Source of the DNA: Lytechinus variegatus
Taxonomy: Eukaryota > Echinodermata > Echinoidea > Temnopleuroida > Toxopneustidae
Direction: 5' to 3'
Length of the DNA: 64,000 nt
NCBI RefSeq assembly: GCF_018143015.1
Contig: NC_054741.1
Location: forward strand, 16,243,736 to 16,307,735
Part shown: positions 35,624 through 47,600 of the stretch, one piece after another
Layout: every line of letters starts with the position of its first letter
Position numbering within the stretch: position 1 is the stretch's first letter
Notes under the pieces: generated by a model
The model's database searches: none
What the model was told of the DNA's origin: nothing
The model's input: only the letters and a program-made list of their open reading frames with translations
Translations under genes and position numbers: made by a program

Positions 35624-36446
35624 TTAATTGCCAAAAAACAGAGAAAAATGAAGTTGAAAGGAACAAAAACAGTTAGGCCTAGGCTACAGCACTCTAGGCG
35701 ACACCGCAATACTTACCCGTGTTAAGAAACTGAGACTCCACTCACGCGCATTTGGGCAGCCCTAGCTTAGAACTAAGCTTTCTTTCCGTAAAAAATCTTT
35801 ATTCTTATGATTCAATAAATGTTAATGAATATATAATTACTCTTAAATCGGTACTCACCGGTTCTTTTCTTGAATTTTCTGCCAAATTCCCACGCTTCTG
35901 GCTTCAATTCTGCGATGGATTCTGTTGCCATAGACAGCTACACATGCAACTCTATTTATAAATGGAGCGCCCCTTACGAGAGTTGTTAATGCCGCGGGAA
36001 AATTGTTAGGCATTTTGGCCTGTGGTCAAGGCGTTCTTTTGTTCTATTTTTTTATAGGTATGAAGATCGAAATCACAGCGACTATTCACACTGTTCCATA
36101 ATGATTCCGAAAGGAGGTGCAGCACCCCCCACCCACATGGGCGCAAATCCCAGGGGGACACTTCCCCCTAACCCAAAATAGTAGGGGCACATTATCAAAT
36201 GTCCCCCTACTATTTTTGTTCTTTTATATATGATGGAAAGAAATAGGCCTACATCATTTAAATCGAAGTAAAACATGTATTTTGGACGAGACGACCTTCT
36301 TTTGGGGGTGATAAACCTTCCTTTTTTTTTTGTTAGTTTGTTTTTGTTTTTTTTGCCTGTTTTCCAGCCCCTGGTCCCCTACCTTAGATTTCCACCCTTG
36401 CCTCCCACTACTCTTGATATTGTTTGCGAATCTGTTTTGTAAATTA
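35624..36446. other. Non-coding intergenic sequence
   Basis: No gene. The segment 35614-35680 resumes the host repeat interrupted by the element at 35101-35613, matching 48248-48303. Confidence 0.55.
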
Positions 36447-36790
36447 AAGGGGAATTTCACCCTGATAAAAAGATGATGAAAATATGAGAAAAATCATTTC
36501 AAAATATCGATGAAGGTGTTATTTGACAAAAAATGGAGTTGATAGAATTTAGAATGCTTGATTTATTGTGACGTCTATAACAAGCAGTTGCTCTATCCTA
36601 AATATAAAATGCCCAAATTTCCCATTTTTAATGGTCCGTAAAGACCCACTTTTTTCTTTTTGATAACAAGTATGAATTGATATAGGCCTACTAAAATGTA
36701 CCATAAAAATCATTATCATGTATTTCTTGACATTTCATTTACTTTTTTACCATAATAATAGCTGCTTGCAAAGGCCTACGCCGTCACAAA
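36447..36790. repeat. Partial AAAGGGGAATTTCACCCTGA element
   Basis: Starts with the same end as the complete element at 40765-41258 (AAAGGGAAGTTCACCCTGA). The right end is missing; the next element (36795) abuts it. Confidence 0.55.
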
Positions 36791-36794
36791 AAAA

Positions 36795-37361
36795 CCCGGG
36801 GGGCCGGGGGGGGGGGCACTTACATTGACGAGTGGATACCATGCGCGACCAAAAAAAACGTAAAAAGGATGTCCTTTTCACGATAGGGCACGTTACCTAC
36901 GTAACGTGATAAGGGTGTCAAAAACACAAAAATAACGAAAAAAGGGTATCTATTAATTCGCTAGGAAAACCGTCGTGTTTAGGGTCTAATATGCGGGGAT
37001 GATAAAACAAAATCAAAATGTTTTATAAAGGATGTCCTTTTTGCTCCAACACTTCGTGTTTAGAGTCCGATTTGCGCGAGGTGTAGAAGGTGGGGTCGTA
37101 CTAAACCAAATAAGGTAAAGCCGACGACCGAAGGACCCGTAACAATAAAACATTCCTGTACTTGTTTAGGGGTTCATTTCAGGGAATATTTGCCAAGAGT
37201 ATCGTTTTGTTTCCAATACTTGTTAAGGGTAGGGTTTCACACGCCAATACTTGTTAAGGGGTGCATTTTCAGAATATGGAAATTACGTGTTTAGGGTGCT
37301 TTTCGAGACCCCATGGTCGCGCATGGTATCCACTCGTGAATGGAAGTGGCCCCCCCCCGGG
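36795..37361. mobile_element. TIR element with TTTAGGG-like phrases (copy 2)
   Basis: About 95% similar by eye to 13193-13726, with the same inverted ends (ACGAGTGGATACCATGCGCG) and the same series of TTTAGGG/TTAAGGG phrases. It differs by small indels. Confidence 0.85.
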
Positions 37362-37514
37362 CAAAAAAAAAATCTTACCTTTGAAAAAGATTGGTGGGGG
37401 ATGGATTTTCCTCGAACGCATACCAATTTTTTTTCTGCTGTTTTCATAATAATCTTTAAATGAATTCAACTTTGCACTACTTAATTTTTTCAAAGACAAA
37501 ATAACAAAATTACA

Positions 37515-37625
37515 TCTCGTCATCATCATCATCACCACTATCATTAGCATCACCATCATCATCACCACAACCGTCACCACAACCATCATCATCACCAAGA
37601 TAATTTTCATCATCGTCATTGCCAT
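37515..37625. repeat. CAT/CAC microsatellite
   Basis: Imperfect (CATCAC)n run. The long Met/Val frame on the minus strand is an artefact of it. Confidence 0.9.
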
Positions 37626-37964
37626 CATCATCTTTTTTTTTTCTTTATTTTTTCCCCATCCCTTCTTCTTTTTTTTTTCTTCCAATATTCCTCCTTTTTT
37701 TAGAGCGGCACACCGTCATGCTCCCTCACTGATTATCCGCCTCTATATGCTTGGTGTTGTATAAATTGGCGGATACCTGAATGAAATACTGAAGAGAAAA
37801 TAAGGAAAGGGAAAAAGTAAGAAGAAAAAGAAGATGAGGAGAAGAAAAAAAGAAAGCCAAACAAATGAGACAAAACAATGTCAAAATTTCGTAATAAAGT
37901 CTTCTACGTCAGTTTAATAATGATGTTTTCATTGAAATGAGAACAAAAAAAGAATTGAAACCAT

Positions 37965-38145
37965 AGGCGGCGGAAGCGGGGACGTTCCCCCCTAAATTTG
38001 TTGTTGACCTTTTTTTTTGCTTGTCAATTTATTTTCCTACGTCCCCCCTAAAATGTTTGGGTTGAGAGCCTTTTTTTTTGCTTGTCAAAATTTTTTAGGT
38101 TGTCCCCTCCTAAAATTTGGGGCTTCCGCCGCCAATGATTGAAAC
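37965..38145. mobile_element. GGCGGCGGAAGC-ended element
   Basis: Left ATAGGCGGCGGAAGC is mirrored by GCTTCCGCCGCCAAT. Inside are two TTTTTTTTGCTTGTCAA units. Same family as 7603-7850 and 40265-40550. Confidence 0.65.
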
Positions 38146-39626
38146 AGGACTACATTATAATATAGTGTAAAGAAATAGAGGGAAGCTCCGAGACAATAAA
38201 AAGGTTGAAAAAGAAAAAAATGTGAAAACACAAAGCTCTAGCTCACAACATGAGCATAATAACAAATAATAACAAATAAGCGAGGACAAGTAGCTGAGGG
38301 ACCCCCCCCCCAACTCTCTCTCTCTAGTTATCTATCTATCTATCCGACTCGATTATATAAGAGAAGAATTTACTAATCAAAATATTATGAGCAAAGAGCA
38401 CGAGCTGATATTTTTTATGAATATTCAAAACTGATAGAGAGACGCAATCGAATTATTCGATTGCGACAAAATTGATGATCTGAGAATTTATTGTTTTTAG
38501 GAATTCATTAAAAGCATAAAGTTGATCAGCATTAAAATATGGCAGGAGCAACGCATGAGCTAAAGCTTTATAGGCATACACCGATAAAAAATTTTAAGTA
38601 TTTTTGGTAATCATGAAAAAAATTGATATTTCATGAAAGAAAGCTCAAATCCCGAGGAGGAATATTCTTATGAATTGACTTTAAAAAAAACTGTGGTAAG
38701 CCCCATTTAATATTTGATTATAAGTCGAATAAAACAGTAAAAGCTGACAAACGTTCGCGTGATATTTGGCAACCTCCCCCCCAAAAAAAAAAAATAAATA
38801 AATAAATAAAAAATAAAAAAAAGTTTTTAACTATAATAATGATCGAAGGTAATTTTGTCTAGCGTAGAACTGGACGAATGAAAAAAAGATTGTCACTAAA
38901 AAAATGAAGGTAATTTTGACCCACGTAAAATTTGGCGAGCCCCCCCCCCCAAAAAAAAGGAAAAAAGGTTTTAACAAGCAAAAAAGGCTAAAAAGGAGAA
39001 AGAAGAGACAAGAATAATTATGAACGAAATATCCCCATTACAAATAATGCTGTGATCATCATAAGGGAGGGGTCGCATAACTAGTATGAACAACGTATTT
39101 AATTCCAAAATATTTACTACAAATCTCAATAGGGGGATCGGGCAGAAATGCTCACCCCCGATCCGCCACTGATTCCAATCAATAATGACATTTATCTGCA
39201 ATACTGATACTTTGGAATCAAGATACTGAAGATTGATACGCTTTACATAAATTATGAACGTCTGACAAAAAGATAATCTACCGATCACCTGACCGATCAG
39301 CTGACCAGTTCGCGTATCACTTCGGAGTTGATCACTCGTCGCAGCTGTGTGGAACGCTCACCGAAAATCAACAAAAAGGGCCTGAAATGTAAGTTTAATG
39401 ATAATATATTTTAATTTGAACTACTTAATTAATACTTTTAATGTCTCCCCAACAAATGAAAGTCATATCACGTAACTCCAATTTGTATTAAGGCGTACAT
39501 TTACCAAAGTCTTGGGTTGGAAATCAGAACAGCATTGTCTAACCCATATTTTTGGGTAATGTCGCCTATGGCTATGAGGTCCATACATGTTAATGTTTGG
39601 ACCTCATTGGTACTAGGAGTGGGCTA
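38146..39626. other. Non-coding intergenic sequence
   Basis: AT-rich with A homopolymers and two C8-C10 runs each followed by an A run (about 38768-38792, 38939-38958), with ACGTAAAATTTGGC-like phrases nearby that suggest decayed small elements. No gene. Confidence 0.5.
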
Positions 39627-39813
39627 CAGTGACTTACTTCGGCTGTCGCGCAAATTCACTTCCCCGTTTTATCCGATCTTAAGTACATAAACATATGGCC
39701 ATTGAGTCCCCTGTACAGATCGCGCTAGAACTCTGGTCTTTGTATTTGGTGAGTGAAGCCAACGGAGTTCAGCTGAACAACCAACAAAACAGAGACCGAA
39801 GCTTTTGGTCTAA
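39627..39813. repeat. 187-bp repeat, copy 1
   Basis: About 96% identical, with no gaps, to 48304-48490. Contains CTGTCGCGCAAATTCACTTC and a pair of imperfectly mirrored CTCTGGTCTTTGT / ACAGAGACCGAAG segments. The open frame is not coding-like, since most differences between the copies change the amino acid. Confidence 0.85.
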
Positions 39814-40264
39814 AGCTGACCGTAACGGTAACGCCTATGGTCCACACCACACACAAATTGTCACAGTTGGGACTGAGACAGTGAGTGAGCGGTGAGAACG
39901 AAACAAAATCAAGATTCATTGTCAGTCTTCTTAATTTCGTGCAAATATTACTCATTCATTATCATAGTATTCTAGAAATCGTATATAACTTTCCTCAAAA
40001 TCAAGCATTATAGACGAAATTTGAGAAATCTGTTTCGAAATACTTACAAAATCTTGTCCGTAAGCGTGACGTAAGCGACCGACTAGAGCGGCCGACCAAT
40101 GCAGTGTCGCCGAAACTTCCAAATAGAAAAAAAGGGGCCGGGATAAGAATGTTTAGTGCATGTTCACTGATAAAAAGTTTATCTCCAATTGGCAGTAAAA
40201 CAATGGACTAAATATGTCAATCCCAATTTAATTAAAACTTTGCAAGGCACTAGGGTACCTAAGG

Positions 40265-40550
40265 GGGCAGACTGCCCCCCCCCCGACGAGTCACAACCAA
40301 AAAAAAAAGAAAACGGAAAAAAGGAAAGAAAAAAGAAAAAGAGGAAAAAGGAAAGAGAGGAAAATCGAAATGAATCGAAAATTTGTAACGTAAAAATGCC
40401 ATGAAAGCAGACCCTTTTTTTTGCTTGTCAATTTTTTTTCTGGTAAAAAATCTCCTTTATTTGTGGTTGAAGCCTTTTTTTTGCTTGTCAAATTTTTTTG
40501 CGGACGAAATATCCTCTGAAAATTTTTCTAAATCCTGGATCCGCCGCTGT
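40265..40550. repeat. TTGCTTGTCAAATTTTTT dispersed repeat
   Basis: C run at left, two TTTTTTTGCTTGTCAA units about 60 bp apart, and right end CTGGATCCGCCGCTG. Related to 7603-7850 and 37965-38145. Confidence 0.6.
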
Positions 40551-40627
40551 TGCACGGCATTTGATTAAGCGATACTGATACAACAGATATTGGGCTTTTG
40601 ATATAAGTTGTCATGTGATCTTAATGT

Positions 40628-40654
40628 ATATATATAATATATAAATAAATAAAT

Positions 40655-40686
<32 letters not shown>

Positions 40687-40687
40687 T
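40628..40687. repeat. AT microsatellite
   Basis: (TA)n and AAATAAATAAAT tract. Confidence 0.9.
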
Positions 40688-40764
40688 TCTTTTTGAGGTG
40701 GGGGGGGGGGGGTACGTTGAACGTTCTATCTGGTGATCCTTGTTTTTGTTATTTTTATTGTTTT

Positions 40765-41258
40765 AAAGGGAAGTTCACCCTGAAGAAAAGTTTGTTATAA
40801 AAATAGCAGAAAAAGGGAGAAAATATTATTGAAGGTTAAAAGAAAAGTCCATTAAAGATTAAGAAAGTTGTCAGAACTTGTTCCGGATTTATGACGTCAT
40901 AAACGAGCACCTTCTCCATATGTAAAATGTTCAATTTTTTATATAATGGTCGCATGGTGAGACTTATTTTGTCTTCTTAAGTCAGGATCGAACGGATGTG
41001 AAATGATTTGTCTACGGATCTGTATACTGAAGGTATTCAATTATCTAGAAAAATGACAACGATATTTTTTACCATACGACATGTAGAAAGCTGCTTACAT
41101 AAGACGTCACTAATCAAATAACTGAAATTCTAACATGTCTAATAACTGTTTTATTCTTTGATGGATTTTTCCAGGGATTGTTCTGAAACCCTTGGGCAAT
41201 ATATATATATTTTTTCTGCTATTACAATAAGAGTTTTGTCAGGGTGAAATTCCCTTTT
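40765..41258. mobile_element. 494-bp TIR element, AAAGGGAAGTTCACCCTGA ends
   Basis: Left AAAGGGAAGTTCACCCTGA is mirrored by TCAGGGTGAAATTCCCTTTT. No coding capacity. Partial relatives at 36447-36790 and 50110-50222. Confidence 0.8.
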
Positions 41259-41553
41259 AGGAGGAAATGCACCTTTTCCCTGTGTCCCCCGCTTTAACGT
41301 TCGTTTTGCTGCCCCTGTTATGCTACTCATTAATTCAAGAAAGAAAATAAAAAGAGATTGCCAAATCCACGGAAAGGGCAAACACAAATTTAAGCCATGG
41401 CAATATTGCCGATAGCATAGAACGAAAAAAAAATGTATGTTTTTAGCCCACAACTTCAGAGTTTAGACGACTGTCCAAAAGTCAAAACAAGAAATTACGT
41501 ATGATATCTGCCGATTACTCATTCTAGACGTAGAAGTTATGTAATACTGCAAC

Positions 41554-41626
41554 ATGAAAGACTTTCTTCTTGCTTTAGTTTCGGTTGTGGCTGCCTTAGC
41601 CGTCGTGATACTTTTTATAATGTTTG
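41554..41626 (+). CDS. SMIM13: SMIM13 exon 1 (membrane segment)
   Basis: Encodes MKDFLLALVSVV and the rest of the hydrophobic segment; canonical donor GTAAGT. Too short to be found except by eye or homology. Confidence 0.88.
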
Positions 41627-44600
41627 GTAAGTAAACACATTTAACACAGACTTTATTAATGAATTTGTAACAAATTGTGTTGGACTTAGATCGAAACACA
41701 GCTCAGTCCCACACACACAAATCGAAGGTAGTTTTTTCTGCAATTCTGGACACTGACTAACTTAATACTGTTACTGACGTTAACGTTACTTAACTTAGAA
41801 TGCATGGGCCGATTGCACGAAATGGTCTTTCCAAGGACCGTCTTTCGTGTCGCCCATCTTTTATGATACGCTATAAGCGGGGTGTTTCTGAAATTTATGA
41901 TAAAGAATAAGATTCGTTAGCTTGCTTTTAAATCAAATTTTATACAATTTCATGATATATCACATCATTTTATAAACAAATATTTTGTTTATTTTAATGG
42001 ACGAATGAAATATGTTTGCAGATGATTTATTTAAAATGCGTTTCACATGGCGCATCATAAAAGATGGGCGACACGATAGACGGTCCTTGCAAAGACCCTT
42101 TCGTGCAATCGGCCCCAGTTTATTACTAACCTCACATGTTGTGTGAGTGGTTTTGCATCGGCCGACTTCGAGAGGATTCCCCAGCTAGTAATTCAATGTT
42201 TACAAATTTCATAGCAATTCTCTCAATCACAATGAACCCATGCCTAGACCACTCATTCAATGAACAAGGTTATAATATAACCTTGTTCTCAGTAATATCT
42301 CCATGTGTGGCAAAATAAGGGTGGCAATGTTTGGCTAATTTTCTCTTTTTGTGTGGGGCAAATGCTTGATGTTTTTACACTGACAGTTTTCATTACACCT
42401 ATTATTCATACAACTTGGCTCTTATTTAAATTTGATACTTTAAATCATTTTTTTCTTAATTAAAAATAGAGATCAAAAAATGAAAATTTTCTTGCCATAT
42501 TACTTTCCACCAATAGAGGGCGTACACAAAAATATGCCCAAAATTCAAGTTTTTGAGCGCTCTGGTGAATACAAAAATTATTCCCAAGTTACTAATGAAA
42601 AATAAATTGCAACTGTACGGAAATGAGTAATTTTGGTCACAAAAGTGATATTTTAATGACTTTTTAAAGTGTGTGCTCTGGACAACATTGGCATACCATA
42701 GTCCTACCCACCCATGGGTTCATATCGTCTCGCGAGCGAAGGATTATCAGTCATACGAACGCGACACACCACTACACTTCGAAAATACAGTGGGCTTTTG
42801 CCCACATAAAATATTATGTATAAATAAATATTCCACATCCTGCTATGACACTTACCGAATCATTTAGATCCTTCCGTGACTTCTCCTTGAAGTTTCTTTC
42901 GAAAAATATGTATATTTTCTTGATCTTTAGTGAAGATTTTACGGAGATAGAAATCAGTCAGCGTTGATATCAATTTTCTCCTGAAGAGGGCGCGCGATTT
43001 ATATTCATATCAAAGACACGACAAGGGAAAGAATAGGCACCTACACTATTTTACACGCATATCGACGCAAGGCATTACGCAAAGTCTGTGAAGTGTCCAA
43101 TCTTTTCATTGTATAGACTTTGGTATACCGTATACGTATTATTGACGTTCGTCAAAGCTTGTACTGCTGGTTTCTTTCCAGGCACGTATATTATTTTCAT
43201 TTTTTTTATCAGTCATCTTTTTAAATTAATGCAAATGAGAGTGTTATCATCACCAATAATAATCATTAATTATGTTTTTTGAAGGCATTTCATTAATTGT
43301 TGCCCATAATTAGTAAATTAATCATGAGGATTGCGCATTCAAAGAATTTAGATACAGTTATAAAATTACCGAGGAGCTGAATCAAGGTTGTGAAATTATT
43401 AGCGCCACCAACGGGCTTCCTTGTATTTCCGTGGAAGAGACAAGCGAAGTCACTTTCGAGGCCGAGGTAAGCAAAATGTGCTTTTTTTATCGGATTATTA
43501 TTTTATTATTATTATTATATTCAGCAAAATCTTGCTACTTACCGGCAAGAGCCCCGGTGCGTACCGAGAAGGAGCTTCGGCAAATATTACTTCAGCAATG
43601 AAGCGATGTTTGCCGACTACTTCGAAATCCAGGGTCAAACACGGTCTATTGTACGAGGTTAGTACATACTAACCTCGTACAATGTGTGAGTGAGTCCTAC
43701 CTGTAGATTCCCCACAGGCAGGGTGGTAGCAGTGAACAAGTGGCCTAGACCACTCATGGTTTCAAATCGTCTCGTGTGTGAAGGATTCATATGCACCTGG
43801 TGCACGCGAATCTTTCACACCCTTTTTACTAAAATAACTATGACTTTACATCGTAGCTAAGAATTATAATTACGCTATGACACTTACCGAACCATATGGA
43901 TCGTTTGTTGAATTCTCTTTGCTGTTTTTTTTAATAAAATAAGAGCATTTTTCGTGATCTTCACGTAGATGCCTCTGGATCAGCGTTGATATCAACTTTT
44001 GCCTAAAGAGGGCGCGCGATATTATTTAAAGCCGGTAGGCACTTAAGAACCAAGTTTGAAAGGATACTCGTAAAATTATGTCACTCTCGCCGATGAATAT
44101 TCATTAGATCGTGGTCGTGCGTGTTCAATACACACTGAGTGCATGCATGCAGAGAGTTTGTATTGAACACGCACGACCACGATCTAATGAATATTCATCG
44201 CGAGAGTGACGTAATTTTACGAGTGTCCTTTCAAACTTGATTCTAAAATGCCTACCGTTTGTTTACGATATACCTTTGTTTACGGTTTTGCAAGCTAGCT
44301 GCATTCTAGGCGATCAGCATTATTTTCTTGCTCGTTCAATCCACTTTCATCATCATCTTGTCAAAAGATGGCGTACTTTACCAATAAGTATATACATGAG
44401 ATGGTCTGAAGAAGGAGAAAGAAATTCACAGTTCTTTGAACAATTACTTAAATCCAATAAAAGGAGAAGTGCGATTAAGGAGATTTATAATAAAAATCAG
44501 GAAACGGTGCGAGATTGCAAAGGAATTATAAAAATCATTCGGGAGTTTTATAAAAAATTATATGCATGTAAAAATCTAGAAACTAGTGATGATATTGAAA

Positions 44601-47600
44601 ATATGTTTTTTAATGATTTACCTAAACTGAGTAAAGAAAATAGAGAGTTTTGTGAATATCAAATAACACATGAAGAATGTTTTCAGGCTTTAAAGGAAAT
44701 GAAATGGAATAAATCGCCTGGCAATGATGGTTTTACCGCAGAGTTCTATTTTACATTTTGGCCACTTTTAGGGAAAATCATAGTTGAAGCTTTCAATGAG
44801 AGTTTTGAAGTTAAAATGCTGTCAAATTCGCAGAGACAGGGGGTAATTACTTTAATTGAAAAAGAAGGCAAAAATCCTTTGCACATGGAAAACTACAGGC
44901 CGATAACTCTTTTGAATGTAGATTATAAAATTTTGTCAAAGGTGCTAGCGACAAGGGTGAAAGAGGTCTTGGGAGATATTATTCATTGTGATCAAGTGGG
45001 TTATGTTAAAGATCGTAATATTGGGGAAGCAGTTCGGTTAATTGATGATATGTTTTTTCAGTCTTTGTATCAACCCTTAGGTTTTTTAATTGCAGTGGAT
45101 TTTGAAAAGGCATTCGATTGTATCTCTCATAAACTTTTATTCAAAACTTTAGAACATTTCGGGTTTGGGAAAAATATGTGTTCTTGGGTAAAAACTCTTT
45201 ATAATAATGTTAGTAGTTGTGTGTTGAACGGGGGGCATTCTACGGGATATTTTGAAGTTAATAGAGGAGTAAGGCAGGGGGATCCACTCTCTCCATATTT
45301 ATTTATCATAGCGATTGAATTATTAGCTCATTATATTAGGAGAGATGTTAATATTAAAGGGATAGGTTTTGGAAAACGGGAAATAAAACAAGTTCTGTAT
45401 GCAGATGACATTACATTGTTTTTAAAAGATATGAATTCGATCCATAGAGTAAAGAAAATATTCTCAGATTTTGAAAATTTAAGCGGATTGAAGATTAATA
45501 TGGATAAAACAAACTTTTTATGGTTGGGAGAAGAAAGAGATAGACCAGGTTTACCACTTCTTGGACATTGGTTACAACATATCAAAATCTTAGGGGTATA
45601 TTTCGCACGAGATTGTAAAGTCAAAGATGATTTGAATTATAAGGAAATCTTGAGTAAAATTAAAAGACTTATTGGTTGGTGGAAACAAAGAGATCTTACA
45701 ATGTATGGTAAAATAAAACTTTTGAAAATGTATGCATTTTCAAAATTAAATTATGTTTCTTCACTGATGACAGTCCCAAAAGACGTTTTTAAGGAAATAG
45801 AAAAAATTTCTTTCAATTTTATTTGGGGAGGAAAAGATAGAATAAAACGCAAGGTTCTATATCAAGACTATTCTGTTGGAGGACTGAGAGCTCCAAATTT
45901 TGAGGTCTTTGTTAAAACCCAACGGATAATGTGGATTAAACGTTTACTAGATGGAGGGGAAAGCTCGGGTTGGAAAGCAACCTTCGAATATTTTTTTAGT
46001 TTTTTAGGTGGTCGAATCATATTTCTGTGTGATTATGATACGAGTAGAATGAATTTGAAAGGTATACCATTATTTTACATAGATATGCTGAAGGCATGGC
46101 ACGAATTGGATAAGTGTAGACATTTTGGAGGGAAAAGTAATCCCATTATTTTTAATAACAAGCGTATATGCCTCAATAATAAGACCATTTTTGATATTGA
46201 ATTATTTCAGAAAGGTATAGTTAAGGTCTCGGATATAATAGTTGGAGGTCAATTAAGACCAGTTTCATACTGGTAAAATGAAAAATTTTCATATGAAAAC
46301 TTGCTCAAAATTCAAAAGATATTTTCAGTAATAACAGAAGAGTGGATACAAGGTGATTTTATGGAAATAGATACAGACAACTTTGAAATTCAATTGATGA
46401 TATGTGGGCATGTTCAGAAACTATGTGATATAAAATCTAGACGAATATATGACCACTTCATTGAAAATTTTCAAATTGATTATGTATTTCATGTTACAGA
46501 TGGGCAATCCGAATATGATTTGGGAATGGGGGAACTGAAAGAAGTATTTCTGAGACTGAAATGTGCAATGCTATGCAATAAACACAGAGAATTTCAATAC
46601 AAACAATTACAAGGGGCTGTGTACATGAAAAGGGAACTTTTTAAATTTGGTTTTGAGACAGATAATTTGTGCTCCTTTTGTAAAAAAGAAGTTGAGACTT
46701 ACCAACATCTATTTTTGTATTGTCCTGAAGTTAAGCAATTATGGGAAGAGATGAGTAAAATATTTCAACTGAATGAACTTGACGCTGACAATTGGAAAAC
46801 AATATTCATGGGGATATCTGGAAATACTACAAGGGTAGCTGTAATAAACTGTATTATATTCTTAATCAAGTATATTATTTTTAGTTCAAGAAAGCAGGGA
46901 ATATTGCCAACCGTACAGAAAGTGACACATTTGGTTAAAGAGTATAGAGATACGGAATATCAAATAGCGTTTAAAAAAGGGAAGCTGGGGATGCACTTGA
47001 GGAAATGGGAACAAATCAATGCACACCTTTCTTAATACCATGGATGTATTCGTTGCTTCACGTTGTTTGTGTTTTTTTTTTTTTTGTTTTGTTCATATAC
47101 AGATAGTTGTACCAGAGCAGGAGGCATCGTGTGTGGGTGTACGTGTGTAGATGTGCGTGTGAGTTCTGTGACGGGGAAGGGGGGGGGGCTGTGGGTGATG
47201 GTGAGTTGAAGCGAGCTTGTGTGAGTGTTTGGGGAGAGAGATGAGGGGGAGGGGGTATGGGGGTTTTAGGTGAGTGTGTAGGGATGTTTTATGATAATAA
47301 TCTTCCTCTAATTAACCTTGAAGTAATCTTTTATCCCTTTTGAAATTTATTTCTTCTACAATTATTATTTGCATAAGAGATTATTTCTATTCTATCCAGG
47401 AAAAAAGTCATCTTTTACAAAGTTTTTTTCTTTGTTATTTTGTCGTTTGATATGGGTTTTTTTTTCACATTGTTATAGAAGAGAAATTTGGCAGTTTAAT
47501 TTCATTTGTAATCATTTGTAATCTCATTGATATTGATATATTTATTTGTTTGATTGTTTATTGATTGTATACATGCAAAGAATCTTTATTTTTATGAATT

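Larger units (their letters stand above)
42250..43742. mobile_element. hAT-like element, family A, split by a nested insertion
   Basis: Flanked by the 8-bp duplication GCCTAGAC (42242-42249, 43743-43750). Ends CACTCATTCAATG and CAGTGAACAAGTG match the 513-bp element at 35101-35613 in reverse orientation. Removing the nested insertion (42709-43692 plus its target copy) leaves about 500 bp, close to the size of the other copy. The subterminal hairpin GAACAAGGTTAT / ATAACCTTGTTC is at 42263-42289. Confidence 0.9.

Noticed and set aside
37269..37685. 138-codon minus-strand frame rich in Met and Val
   Set aside because: Produced by the CAT/CAC microsatellite and the edge of the TTTAGGG element.
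39695..39895. Possible conserved peptide shared with 48372-48602
   Set aside because: The two copies of the repeat differ mostly at residue-changing positions, and the frames diverge completely after the 187-bp match.
46274..46276. Two separate LINE proteins divided by a stop
   Set aside because: Both sides are in the same phase and together form one family-typical protein, so this is a single nonsense mutation.
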